Part shown: positions 1 through 8,485 of the stretch, piece by piece | Layout of the letters: every line of letters starts with the position of its first letter | Position numbering within the stretch: position 1 is the first letter of the stretch | NCBI RefSeq assembly: GCF_017353255.1 | Contig: NZ_JAFMYU010000003.1 | Location: forward strand, 359,661-423,660 | Reading direction: 5' to 3' | Origin: Fibrella aquatilis | GTDB taxonomy: Bacteria; Bacteroidota; Bacteroidia; Cytophagales; Spirosomataceae | DNA length: 64,000 bases | The notes under the pieces: generated by a model | Seen by the model: the letters and a program-made list of their open reading frames with translations, nothing else | Database searches by the model: none | Told to the model about the DNA's origin: nothing | Program-made: the position numbers and the translations under genes

Positions 1-408
1 GGGGTTGGGGTCCCAGCACGAGTCGAACAGCACGAGCATGGGGCGGATCTTGTGTTTCTGGCAAAGGCTCAAAAACGTGTCGATGCGCTTAATAAACCCT
101 TTGGCGTCTTGCTGGTAGGGGAGGTCGTGCAGAAAGACGCGCATGGTGTTGAGGCCCATGCTTTCGGCCCAGCCCAGTTCTTTGTCAATGGTGGCGGGGT
201 CGAAGGTTTCGGCCTGCCAGAACTCAAGTTCGTTGATGGTATTGGCCGGGTTGTAGTTGGCACCCACCAGAAACGGCTCGCTGGCGTACCAGGCGTTGGC
301 TTTGGCGGCGGTCCAGCGGCCTGGTGCCGAGGGGAGTTGCGACGATTGCGCCCAGCAAGAGAAGGTTGTAAGAAGTAGTAGGCCCAACAGGGCAAGTGAT
401 CTACGCAT
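1..408 (-). CDS. Secreted glycoside hydrolase (xylanase/cellulase-like), N-terminal part
   Basis: The reading frame starts at an ATG on the reverse strand and stays open for 136 codons to the window edge, so the C-terminal part is missing. The first 20 or so residues (MRRSLALLGLLLL...) look like a signal peptide ending near CWAQ. The mature part reads as the start of a TIM-barrel glycosidase: FLVGANYNPANT, then GWAESMGLNTMRVFLHD, then KIRPMLVLFDSCWDPNP, which corresponds to the first barrel strands of the cellulase-type enzymes often annotated 1,4-beta-xylanase in Bacteroidota. The catalytic glutamates would lie beyond the edge. Export to periplasm or surface is inferred from the signal peptide. 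Confidence 0.7.
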   Translation of the reverse strand, partial: MRRSLALLGLLLLTTFSCWAQSSQLPSAPGRWTAAKANAWYASEPFLVGANYNPANTINELEFWQAETFDPATIDKELGWAESMGLNTMRVFLHDLPYQQDAKGFIKRIDTFLSLCQKHKIRPMLVLFDSCWDPNP

Positions 409-532
409 GTGACAGAAAGGTAAATGGTCAGACTATTACCCAAAGGATGAATGCTGTACTTTTTGGGTCTTGGTTCAGAAAAAAACGTGGATTGGGCGCG
501 CAGACGTTGGCGGATTATTTCGTGCCAACCCT

Positions 533-1918
533 CTAAGCCGTTACGACCGGCATCGTTACCTGAAGCGGTAGCCGCACCGTGACGGTAGTACCCATGCCCA
601 CAACCGAGTCTATTTTGAGTTGCCCGTTGTGGAGCTTCACAATGCGGTTGGTCAGGGCCAGACCGATGCCATGACCGGGAGCTACGTTGGTGGTATGCGA
701 CGACCGGTAGAATGGCTCGAACAAGTGGGGGAGGTCGTCGGGAGGAATACCGTAGCCATTGTCGCTAAAAGCTACCTGCACGGCGTTGGGTATAAATGAA
801 ATACGTACCGTAACGCTATGATTGACAGAATATTTACAGCCGTTTTCCATTAGATTTTGCAGGGCCGTGCGCAACAGGGCTTCTTCGGCAAGCAGGGTGA
901 GGTCGTCGTCCTGCTCCACCAGCGCATCGTCATCAAAATCGAACAGGATGTCGATGGAATAGTCCGGTTTTTTCGACAAAATGCTGCTACGGGCCTGCCA
1001 GAGCAGTTCGTCGATACGCGTAGGGCGGAAGGAGAGGTTAGCGGCGTCGGTGCTGGCGCGGGCCAGGTCGAGCAGGCCGTTGGCGAGGTCGATCATGCGC
1101 TGCACCTGATAGAGTACTTCGTCAAGGGTTTGGCGGTAATAGGGCATGTCGCGGGGCTGCATCAGAGCCACGTCGATGTTGCCGCGCATGATGGCCAGGG
1201 GGGTGCGCAGTTCGTGCGAGGCGTGCGAAACAAAACTGCGCTGCGTCACGAATGCTTCCTCCAGCCGGTTGAGCATGGCGTTGAAGGTGTGGGCCAGTTC
1301 GGCGAGTTCGTCGCGCTGCCGGCTTACCTGTAGCCGCCGGTGAATATTGGTGCCCGAAATGGTGTTGACCTGCTCAATGATCTCCGACACGGGTCGCAGG
1401 GCGTCGGAAGCAAACAGCCAGCCTGCCACCCCCACGGCCAGTAGACTGGCCAGCCAGCCGAAAATCAGGATTTGCCGGAGTCGGTTGAGGTGGTTGAAGC
1501 CATAGCGGTCATAGGCGGTGGCCACCACCACCAGCATTGGCCCCGATTTGCTGTGGTAATTTATGGCCAGCGTTTCGTGGATATCCTGGCGAGATCTGAA
1601 CTCAAACCCCGCCCGAATTTTCTTCAGCAGATCGGGGCCAATGCTCACCAGCGGCCCCGACCCCACCGTAAATGCTATTTTATCATCAGGTGTATAGATG
1701 GAGATGCGTTCGTCTACCATCAGGGGTAAGTCAGTACGGGCCACGTCGCCGGCATCTTCGCGTACCCGAACGGTGGCTTTAGCCTGTTCATGGAGGCGTT
1801 CGTAGAAATCGACTTCCCGAAACTGATTATAGAGCAGGTAGATGCCTAGGGAAAACAACAGCAGGATAGACCCCACCAACAACAAAAACAAGAGGGTCAA
1901 TCGGGTGCGGATGTTCAC
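533..1918 (-). CDS. HAMP-domain sensor histidine kinase
   Basis: Inner-membrane sensor kinase of a two-component system. It has an N-terminal membrane segment (about residues 8-30), a periplasmic sensor region of about 115 residues, a second membrane segment (about 148-170), a HAMP linker, a dimerisation/phosphoacceptor helix with SHASHELRTPLA (phospho-His at about residue 235), and an ATPase domain with an N-box (NLMENGCKYS), DNGYGIP, and HGIGLAL boxes. At 461 residues it is normal for the family. It overlaps the upstream response-regulator gene by 4 bases (ATGA), so the two are co-translated partners. The signal sensed cannot be told from the sequence. Confidence 0.93.
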   Translation of the reverse strand: MNIRTRLTLLFLLLVGSILLLFSLGIYLLYNQFREVDFYERLHEQAKATVRVREDAGDVARTDLPLMVDERISIYTPDDKIAFTVGSGPLVSIGPDLLKKIRAGFEFRSRQDIHETLAINYHSKSGPMLVVVATAYDRYGFNHLNRLRQILIFGWLASLLAVGVAGWLFASDALRPVSEIIEQVNTISGTNIHRRLQVSRQRDELAELAHTFNAMLNRLEEAFVTQRSFVSHASHELRTPLAIMRGNIDVALMQPRDMPYYRQTLDEVLYQVQRMIDLANGLLDLARASTDAANLSFRPTRIDELLWQARSSILSKKPDYSIDILFDFDDDALVEQDDDLTLLAEEALLRTALQNLMENGCKYSVNHSVTVRISFIPNAVQVAFSDNGYGIPPDDLPHLFEPFYRSSHTTNVAPGHGIGLALTNRIVKLHNGQLKIDSVVGMGTTVTVRLPLQVTMPVVTA

Positions 1919-2592
1919 TCTTCTTTCATAATATAGCCCATGCCAATGACCGTGTGGATAAGCTTCGTGGGAAACTCCTTGTCCACTTTCTTACGCAGGA
2001 AATTCACGTACACGTCGATCACGTTGGTGCCGGTGTCGAAGTGAATATCCCAGACCTTTTCGGCAATGTCTACCCGCGACACCACCCGGCCCCGGTTGCG
2101 CATAAGGTATTCCAGCAGGCCAAACTCCTTGGCTGTCAGTTCAATACGCTTACCACCACGTCGGGCTACTTTCTCATTCAGGTCAAGCTCCAAATCGGCC
2201 ACCCGCAAAATATTGGCAGTGGTACCGCCGTCGGCGCTGCGTTTATGGAGGGCACGAATGCGGGCCATTAATTCCCGGAACTCAAACGGTTTCACGAGGT
2301 AATCGTCGGCACCGGCCTCAAAACCAGATAATTTATCGTCAACCGAACCCATAGCCGTGAGCATCAGAATAGGCGTACGCACCTGCTCGTGCCGGATGGT
2401 CTGCGCCAGATCGAGGCCATTCATTTTGGGCAGGTTTACGTCCAGCACAATGATGTCATAGCTGTTGCTGAGCGCCATGGTCCGGCCAATCTGCCCATCA
2501 TAGGCCAGATCGACCTCGCATTTCTGCTCTTCAAGCCCTTTTTTGACAAACGAGGCCAGCTTTGGCTCATCTTCGACTACCAGTACTTTCAT
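1915..2592 (-). CDS. OmpR-family response regulator
   Basis: DNA-binding partner of the adjacent histidine kinase. The receiver domain has the acidic pair E7-D8, the phosphoacceptor D51 in IVLDVNLPKMNG, and a conserved lysine in YLVKPFEF. The C-terminal winged helix carries ELTAKEFGLLEYLMRNRGRVVSR and a conserved VYVNFLRKK segment. I chose the second ATG (MKVLVVEDEP) because it gives the canonical receiver start; an in-frame ATG five codons upstream would add MYVAD. The gene is transcribed first in the pair. A CusR/CopR-like or envelope-stress role is possible but nothing here decides it. Confidence 0.93.
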   Translation of the reverse strand: MKVLVVEDEPKLASFVKKGLEEQKCEVDLAYDGQIGRTMALSNSYDIIVLDVNLPKMNGLDLAQTIRHEQVRTPILMLTAMGSVDDKLSGFEAGADDYLVKPFEFRELMARIRALHKRSADGGTTANILRVADLELDLNEKVARRGGKRIELTAKEFGLLEYLMRNRGRVVSRVDIAEKVWDIHFDTGTNVIDVYVNFLRKKVDKEFPTKLIHTVIGMGYIMKEE

Positions 2593-2815
2593 ATCTGCAA
2601 CATACATACTATTCCGACGATTTTAATGGGTTAACCCGTTCAACTTATCCTGTGCACTACCAGTTTATCAGTCCTTGAAGAGGCGTTTGCTCCAGACAGA
2701 TACGTGTTTCTGGTATGTAAACGTGGCGACGGGGTATTAAAACATGGACAAAGGGGCGTTAAAAGTGCGTTAAGCTGTGCGTTGGCCCGTTACAGCCTAT
2801 TTTTAACCTTTCGGG

Positions 2816-2846
2816 TTGTTGTGAAGTTGGTGAGTCAATACCTGTG
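2816..2846 (+). promoter_or_regulatory. Candidate Bacteroidota promoter for the SDR gene
   Basis: TTG, a 20-base spacer, then TACCTGTG resembles the Bacteroidota housekeeping promoter (TTTG, about 19-21 bases, TAnnTTTG) with one mismatch in the downstream box. It ends 17 bases before the ATG of the short-chain dehydrogenase. The 271-base divergent spacer between the response regulator and this gene shows no other clear signal. Confidence 0.3.
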
Positions 2847-2863
2847 CTTTACTCAACAACAGC

Positions 2864-3730
2864 ATGACCACCCAGGAATCGCGCCCCACCTCTGGGGACA
2901 TACAGGGCCAGAAATTACCCTACCCCGCCCGTCAGTCGGATATGCAACAGCAGCCCGACTCGGACCTTTCCAACTATAAACCGGCCGGCAAGTTGGCCGA
3001 CAAAGTAGCCCTCATCACCGGTGCCGATTCGGGCATTGGCCGGGCCGTGGCCATTGCCTATGCCATGGAGGGTGCCAAGGTGGCTATTCTCTTCAATGAA
3101 AACACCGACGATGCCGCCGAAACCAAACGCCTGGTAGAAGAAAAAGGCGGTCAATGCCTGGTCATTCAGGCCGACGTCCGGCAGTCGGTGGCCTGCAAAA
3201 ACGCGGTGCAACAAACTGTCGATCAGTACGGAAAGCTGAACATACTAGTGAACAATGCTGCCTACCAGATGGCGCAGGAGTCGTTTGAAGACATCACCGA
3301 AGAGCAACTACGCCGCACGTTCGAGACCAATATTTTTGGCTACTTTTTCATGGCACAGGCGGCCCTGCCCCACCTTCAGAAAGGTGACGCCATTGTAAAT
3401 ACGGGCAGCATTGTGGGCATCGTGGGCAACCCGCTGCTGATTGACTATACCGCTACGAAAGGGGCCATCCACGCGTTCACCAAATCATTGGCCATTCAAC
3501 TCGGCGAGCGTGGCATCCGGGTCAACGCGGTGGTGCCCGGCCCTGTCTGGACGCCAAACATTCCGGCCACCATGCCGCAGGATGAAGTCGAGCATTTTGG
3601 CCACGAAGTAGCCCTGGCCCGACCCGGCCAACCCGAAGAACTAGCCCCCGCCTATGTCCTCCTCGGCTCGTCGGACGGTAGCTTCATGACCGGTGCCCTG
3701 GTAGAAGTAACCGGCGGAAAGCTGGGATAA
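2864..3730 (+). CDS. Short-chain dehydrogenase/reductase, YghA/general-stress type
   Basis: NAD(P)-dependent oxidoreductase with a Rossmann fold. After a polar leader of about 45 residues, the cofactor motif TGADSGIG lies at residues 52-59, followed by NNAA, a catalytic serine in NTGSIVG and the YTATK active-site Tyr/Lys. The leader and the overall 288-residue length match the YghA/YdaD-like 'SDR family oxidoreductase' group that accompanies stress functions, rather than the 250-residue core SDRs. Substrate unknown. It begins the forward cluster and is separated from the next gene only by a heptad hairpin. Confidence 0.88.
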   Translation: MTTQESRPTSGDIQGQKLPYPARQSDMQQQPDSDLSNYKPAGKLADKVALITGADSGIGRAVAIAYAMEGAKVAILFNENTDDAAETKRLVEEKGGQCLVIQADVRQSVACKNAVQQTVDQYGKLNILVNNAAYQMAQESFEDITEEQLRRTFETNIFGYFFMAQAALPHLQKGDAIVNTGSIVGIVGNPLLIDYTATKGAIHAFTKSLAIQLGERGIRVNAVVPGPVWTPNIPATMPQDEVEHFGHEVALARPGQPEELAPAYVLLGSSDGSFMTGALVEVTGGKLG

Positions 3731-3733
3731 TCT

Positions 3734-3834
3734 GATTTACGAATTACGATTTACGATTTGGGCTTACGCAAATGTATTGCTCCTGCGTAAGCCCAAATCG
3801 TAAATCGTAATTCGTAAATCGTAAATCATAAATC
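3734..3834. repeat. Heptad hairpin, TACGANN word
   Basis: A perfect 36-bp inverted repeat (3734-3769 against 3785-3820) with a 15-base loop. The stem is built of 7-bp words of the form TACGANN and ends at the apex in GGGCTTACGC facing GCGTAAGCCC. The right arm carries two additional word copies that run directly into the ATG of the next gene, so that gene's whole leader is repeat sequence. Confidence 0.9.
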
Positions 3835-4425
3835 ATGGCTTACCCTTTAGGTACCGTGCGGACGTTGCTTGACACGGATCACGTGACACCCGCCACCCGG
3901 CAGGCGCTGCAAGAGCGGCTGGATAAACAGCCCGACTGGCAGGGCCTGACGCTCCGTTTCTTTACGCCCGACGAAGCCGAACTGCTAAAGCAGCTGACAG
4001 CCCGGCTACTGCCACAACCAGCTGACCGTGAGCAAATTGACGTGATAAATCCTGTTGATCATCGGCTGGCGCACAATGAAAGCGACGGCTGGCGCTATGA
4101 CGTCCTCCCTGCTGACCCCGACGCCTGGCGAATGGGGCTAACGGCCTTTCAGGAGGCTGCACAAGCGCAATTTGGCAAGCCGTTTACCCAACTCGATTCC
4201 CCGCAACAGGACCAGCTAATTGGCCAGATGCAGCAGGGTACGGCCACGGGTGCTTCGCTCACCGCACTGCAATCGAAACACTTCTTTGAAGACATGCTGG
4301 CCGAACTGGTGAGCCTGTACGTCAGCCACCCGCTGGCGCAGGAAGAAATGGGCTACGTAGGCATGGCCGACAAACCCCGCTGGGACCGCATAGGGCTAAA
4401 TGAACTGGAAGAAAGAGAGAAATAG
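3835..4425 (+). CDS. Gluconate 2-dehydrogenase subunit 3 family protein
   Basis: Small accessory subunit of an FAD-dependent membrane sugar or alcohol dehydrogenase; in known complexes this subunit is needed for assembly or export of the GMC-type large subunit. The 196-residue length and the pattern FFTPDEAELLKQLTARLLPQ near residue 40, with the C-terminal FFEDMLAELVSLYVSHPLAQEEMGYVG and WDRIGL, are typical of the family. No twin-arginine signal is visible at its N terminus, which is less usual for the classical gluconate enzyme. The GMC subunit lies directly downstream. No cytochrome c subunit is nearby. Confidence 0.85.
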   Translation: MAYPLGTVRTLLDTDHVTPATRQALQERLDKQPDWQGLTLRFFTPDEAELLKQLTARLLPQPADREQIDVINPVDHRLAHNESDGWRYDVLPADPDAWRMGLTAFQEAAQAQFGKPFTQLDSPQQDQLIGQMQQGTATGASLTALQSKHFFEDMLAELVSLYVSHPLAQEEMGYVGMADKPRWDRIGLNELEEREK

Positions 4426-4430
4426 GGGTT

Positions 4431-4660
4431 AGTGGTTGGTGGTTTGTAGTTGGTGGTCTTACTGACGCAGGAGTAGCTGACGCACGGCCGGAACGCCGGA
4501 CCGCCCTCAACTGCGCTCGGGGTGACAACCACCTTGAATCAACTCTTTGAGAATTAGTCTAGTAGCCTGTCACCCCGAGCGCAGTTGAGGGCGGTCCGGC
4601 GTTCCGGCCGTGCGTCAGCTACTCCTGCGTCAGCAAAACCACAAACTACGAACCACTACC
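4431..4660. repeat. Composite palindrome with 66-bp perfect arms
   Basis: The core is a perfect 66-bp inverted repeat (4462-4527 against 4568-4633) around a 40-base spacer holding ACCACCTTGAATCAA. The arms contain GCTGACGC and a GCGCTCGGGGTGACA end. Outside the core the left flank is a run of 7-bp words close to GTTRGTG (about 4431-4460), mirrored imperfectly on the right as CCACAAACTACGAACCACTACC. The spacer motif recurs in the palindrome at 10394-10577. Confidence 0.9.
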
Positions 4661-4678
4661 CACCCAAAAAAACCATTT

Positions 4679-6235
4679 ATGACAACGTACTCAACAAACG
4701 ATACGGTCGATGCCGTGGTGATTGGCACGGGGGCGGGGGGGGCACCTTTGCTGGCGCGGCTGGCTATGGCGGGGCTGCGCGTGGTGGCGCTGGAGGCGGG
4801 AGCCGAAAAAGACCCCAAGACCGAATACGCCACCGACGAACGGGCGCAGGAGTTTCTGTTCTGGAATGACGAACGCCTGAGCGCGGGCGAAAACCCACTG
4901 GCGTTTGGGTCGAACAATTCCGGCACCGGCGTGGGCGGCTCTACCCTTCACTACACCGCCTACACCCCCCGCGCCCAGCCCGACGACATGCAGATGCGCA
5001 CCGAATTTGGCGTCGCCGCCGACTGGCCCATGGACTACCACACCGACATTGAGCCGTATTACGACGAACTGGAGCACTTTTTGGGTATCTCCGGTCCAAG
5101 TGACTACCCCTGGGGACCAAAGCGGAAACGCAATTATCCCTTGCCGCCCTTGCCGCTGAACGGTGCCGCTCAGCTGATGCAGCGGGGTTGCGCCGAACTG
5201 GGTATTCGCACCTCGCCGGCGGCCAACGCGGCGTTGTCAGGGCGATATTATCAGGAAGGCGTTGGCTGGCGCGAGGCGTGCACCAACCGGGGTTTCTGCC
5301 AGGCGGGGTGCAGCATTGGGGCCAAAGCCAGTATGGACGTGACCTTTATTCCGCTGGCCCGCGCCCACGGTGCCGAGGTGCGGGCCAACGCCTTCGTCAC
5401 CACCTTCGACCGCGACACGCAGGGGCGTATTACGGCGGTGGTGTATGTGCAGGATGGACAAACGTACCGGCAAAAATGCCGTAATGTATTCCTTTGCGCT
5501 GGAGCTGTTGAAACGCCCAGGCTATTGTTAATCAACGAATTAGCAAACAGCAGTGGGCAGGTGGGGCGCAACGTAATGGCGCATCCCGGCCTGCAAATCT
5601 GGGGTGAGTTCGACGAAGACGTGCGGCCATATAAGGGTATTCCGGGCGGGCTTATTTCCGAAGACACCCACCGCCCCTTTGCCGGTGGCTCGGCCGATTT
5701 TGCGGGGGGGTACCTGCTGCAGTCTATCGGCGTGATGCCCGTAACCTACATGAAGCAACTGGCCCGCGGGCGGGGGCTGTGGGGACCGGCACTGATGGAG
5801 GCCATGAGCCGCTACAACCACGTGGCGGGCATCAACATTCTTGGCGACGGCCTGCCCTACGACCACAACTACCTCGAGCTGTCGGACGAACTGGATGCCC
5901 GTGGCCTGCCCAAACCGCGTGTGTACCACACCGACGGCGACAACGAGAAAAAGATGAATGCCCACGCCGAGGTCATTATGCGTAACATCTGGTCGGCGGC
6001 GGGGGCCAAAAACGTCTGGGCATTTCCGCGTGCGGCCCACATCATCGGCACCTGCCGCATGGGTCACTCGCCCGACGAAGCCGTGGTGAACGCCAACGGC
6101 CAGTCGTTTGATATCCCGAATCTTTACATCTCCGATAACTCCACATTTCCGTCCTCCCTCAGCGTCAACCCCGCCCTGACCATCATGGCCCTGGCGTTAA
6201 GGACAGCGGATCGCTTTTTAAAGAGTGGTGAGTGA
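4679..6235 (+). CDS. GMC family oxidoreductase
   Basis: FAD-dependent dehydrogenase large subunit, predicted partner of the preceding subunit 3. The dinucleotide motif is GTGAGG at residues 16-21, followed by an E at the end of the second strand (VVALEAG). A GMC signature SGTGVGGSTLHYTAY lies near residue 95, and the C-terminal domain has HIIGTCRMG, SDNSTFPSSLSVNPALT with the catalytic His/Asn pattern. 518 residues is normal. I use the ATG giving MTTYSTNDTVDAVVIG; 23 further upstream codons would be hairpin sequence. The last codons (AGT GGT GAG TGA, encoding SGE-stop) lie inside the following heptad hairpin. Likely substrate: a sugar or polyol, by association. Confidence 0.9.
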   Translation: MTTYSTNDTVDAVVIGTGAGGAPLLARLAMAGLRVVALEAGAEKDPKTEYATDERAQEFLFWNDERLSAGENPLAFGSNNSGTGVGGSTLHYTAYTPRAQPDDMQMRTEFGVAADWPMDYHTDIEPYYDELEHFLGISGPSDYPWGPKRKRNYPLPPLPLNGAAQLMQRGCAELGIRTSPAANAALSGRYYQEGVGWREACTNRGFCQAGCSIGAKASMDVTFIPLARAHGAEVRANAFVTTFDRDTQGRITAVVYVQDGQTYRQKCRNVFLCAGAVETPRLLLINELANSSGQVGRNVMAHPGLQIWGEFDEDVRPYKGIPGGLISEDTHRPFAGGSADFAGGYLLQSIGVMPVTYMKQLARGRGLWGPALMEAMSRYNHVAGINILGDGLPYDHNYLELSDELDARGLPKPRVYHTDGDNEKKMNAHAEVIMRNIWSAAGAKNVWAFPRAAHIIGTCRMGHSPDEAVVNANGQSFDIPNLYISDNSTFPSSLSVNPALTIMALALRTADRFLKSGE

Positions 6236-6321
6236 TGAGTGGTAAGTGACGAGTTTGCTTCCGCCAGCGCAATTACTCGTGCGTAAGCAAACTCATCACT
6301 TACCACTCATCACTCACCACT
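6224..6321. repeat. Heptad hairpin, AGTGRTR word
   Basis: Inverted repeat with stem words GGTGAGT, GATGAGT, GGTAAGT, GACGAGT, then the apex GTTTGCTTCCGC facing GCGTAAGCAAAC. Its left end supplies the last four codons (SGE and stop) of the GMC oxidoreductase gene; its right end stops about 9 bases before the GH1 start codon. Confidence 0.88.
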
Positions 6322-6330
6322 CATTTCCCC

Positions 6331-7662
6331 ATGAACTTCCTATCACACATCAAAAAACACTTCGGCGGCGGCAACTATGCGGGCGACGAATTTGGGGGCG
6401 CTGCCGGTCATAATGGTAGCGGCCTGCCCGATGGTTCGCCATCTAACTTCATGTTCGCCACCGGTATCGAATGCTCGTACCCGACTATTGGGCATGGCAA
6501 AATTCGGCGCGATCAGCTTCGCGAATGCGGGCACTACGACCGCTACAAAGAAGATATAGGTTTGGTTAAGGAGATGGGTCTGAAGGTGTTACGCTACGGG
6601 CTGCCCTATTACAGCATCCATCAGGGGCCGGGTAAATTCGACTGGGAGTTTGCTGATATGGCTATGGCTGAGATCAAACGGCAGGGCATCACGCCCATTC
6701 TGGACCTCATGCATTTTGGTGTACCAGATTGGCTGGGCAATTTCCAAAACCCCGAACTACCCATCCACTTCGCCGACTATTGCGCTGCCGTGGCAGAACG
6801 GTATCCTTGGGTGCGGTACTACACGCCCGTCAACGAAATCTACGTGACCGCCCGCCACAGTGCCAAAGACGGTCTCTGGAACGAACAACTGAAGACCGAC
6901 AAAGCCTTTGTTACGGCGTTGAAGCATACCGTAGCGGCGAGTATTATGGGCACGCAACAACTGGCTAAACGCCGCAACGACTTGATTATCATTCAAAGCG
7001 AAAGCGCCGAGTACATCCACGAAGTGTGCGCCACTCCTACGCAGGAAATCATCCTGCACAACGAACTGCGCTTTCTATCGCTCGACCTGCTCTATGCCCA
7101 CGCGCCCATTGCCGACGTAACGCTATACTTACTTGACAATGGCATGACCCGTGAGGAATACAAGTGGTTTATGGCTGGTCAGCCGCCGGGATACCAGGTA
7201 ATGGGCAACGACTACTATGGGCGAAATGAACAGGTTAAACTGCCTGATGGTAAGATGTTTAGCTCGATGGATGTGTTGGGTTGGTATGAGACTACCAAGG
7301 AATACTACAACCGCTACCACAAGCCCGTGATGCATACCGAAACGAACGTGTTTGAGTCGGCTGACGCGCCTATGTGGCTCTGGAAACAGTGGATCAACCT
7401 CATGCGGATGCGCCGCGACGGCACCCCCGTACTGGGCTTCACCTGGTACAGCCTCACCGATCAGATAGACTGGGATTCGGGCCTGGCTGAGCAGAATAAT
7501 AATGTCAACGAATGCGGACTTTTCGACCTCGACCGCAAGCCCCGCCCCGTGGCCGAAGCCTATAAACAGTTGCTCAACGAGTTTGGGCAGATCACGATTG
7601 TGCCCTATGGTCAACTGCTGGCTGTTACCGATCAACCCGCCCGCATAAAGGTTGAGATTTAA
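6331..7662 (+). CDS. Glycoside hydrolase family 1-like protein
   Basis: TIM-barrel beta-glycosidase of the GH1 type, acting by a retaining mechanism in the family at large. The acid/base glutamate is in TPVNEI (E169) and the candidate nucleophile in HTETN (E337). Barrel features include GIECSYPTIG near residue 46, KVLRYGLPYYSIH near 88, and a C-terminal NVNECGLFDLDRKPRP segment. The 443 residues match GH1. No signal peptide is visible, so the enzyme is probably cytoplasmic. It sits 8 bases ahead of an alpha/beta hydrolase gene and follows the GMC genes, consistent with processing of glycosides or oxidised sugars. Confidence 0.85.
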   Translation: MNFLSHIKKHFGGGNYAGDEFGGAAGHNGSGLPDGSPSNFMFATGIECSYPTIGHGKIRRDQLRECGHYDRYKEDIGLVKEMGLKVLRYGLPYYSIHQGPGKFDWEFADMAMAEIKRQGITPILDLMHFGVPDWLGNFQNPELPIHFADYCAAVAERYPWVRYYTPVNEIYVTARHSAKDGLWNEQLKTDKAFVTALKHTVAASIMGTQQLAKRRNDLIIIQSESAEYIHEVCATPTQEIILHNELRFLSLDLLYAHAPIADVTLYLLDNGMTREEYKWFMAGQPPGYQVMGNDYYGRNEQVKLPDGKMFSSMDVLGWYETTKEYYNRYHKPVMHTETNVFESADAPMWLWKQWINLMRMRRDGTPVLGFTWYSLTDQIDWDSGLAEQNNNVNECGLFDLDRKPRPVAEAYKQLLNEFGQITIVPYGQLLAVTDQPARIKVEI

Positions 7663-7670
7663 GCCTGGTT

Positions 7671-8474
7671 ATGGTCAATACACATACGCGAAATCCGTCT
7701 CGAGCGAATTCTGAGTTGGCAGAAAAAAACCGCCCTGCGCTGGTTTTTCTCCATTATTTCGGTGGTTCGGCTCTGTCTTGGACTGCCGTACTTGATTCGC
7801 TATTAGCTGATTATCAGTGTGTTGCTGTTGATCTTCCCGGCTTTGGCGAATCACCGCCTCTGTCTGATCACCAGACTGTTGATGAAGTAGCGGCCGTGGT
7901 GGCCGACGCCCTCGCGGCGCAACTGGGCAACAATCCGTTTGTGCTGGTGGGGCATTCCATGGGCGGCAAAATCGCGCTGGCCATTGCCGCCGGGCTACCC
8001 GGACACGCGCCACCGGCGGGCCTGCGAGGGCTGGTGCTGTTGGCCACCTCGCCCCCCGGCCCCGAACCCATTCCCGACGACTCGCGGCAGGAAATGCTGG
8101 ACAAGCCCGGCCTTTCGCCCGAAAAGCAGCGCGAAGCCGCCGAAAAAACGATGGCCAAGATTACCCGAAAACCGCTTGCTGACGCCGCAAGGGCACAAAT
8201 CATTGCCGACAACCTCCGCGCCAGCCCCGAAGGCTGGATTGCCTGGCCCGCCGTGGGCAGCCGCGCCGACATTACCGACCGCATGGCCCGCATCACGGTG
8301 CCCGTTACACTGCTGGCAGGCGAGGAGGACGCAGCACTCGACCCGTCTGTTCAGCCCGACATGGTGATGCCCTATCTGCCGCAGGCCACCCTCTACACCC
8401 TCCCCGGCGTGGGGCATCTGCTGCCCCTGGAAGTGCCGGACGAGGTGGTGACGTGGATACGGAAGAGCCTGTAG
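7671..8474 (+). CDS. Alpha/beta hydrolase
   Basis: Serine hydrolase with the nucleophile elbow GHSMGG (S96), an oxyanion-hole loop in LHYFGGSALSW, a likely catalytic Asp in GEEDAALDP and the catalytic His in PGVGHLLPLE near the C terminus. The length (267 residues) and architecture fit haloperoxidase/esterase-type hydrolases. It lies 8 bases after the GH1 gene, so both are probably in one transcript. The first 20 residues are polar and look dispensable; an internal start cannot be excluded. Substrate unknown. Confidence 0.85.
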   Translation: MVNTHTRNPSRANSELAEKNRPALVFLHYFGGSALSWTAVLDSLLADYQCVAVDLPGFGESPPLSDHQTVDEVAAVVADALAAQLGNNPFVLVGHSMGGKIALAIAAGLPGHAPPAGLRGLVLLATSPPGPEPIPDDSRQEMLDKPGLSPEKQREAAEKTMAKITRKPLADAARAQIIADNLRASPEGWIAWPAVGSRADITDRMARITVPVTLLAGEEDAALDPSVQPDMVMPYLPQATLYTLPGVGHLLPLEVPDEVVTWIRKSL

Positions 8475-8485
8475 GGGCCTCGGTG

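Noticed and set aside
69..443. Forward and reverse frames over the left edge other than the glycosidase
   Set aside because: Other frames read as Pro/Thr-rich or low-complexity; only the frame from 408 gives a signal peptide and TIM-barrel text.
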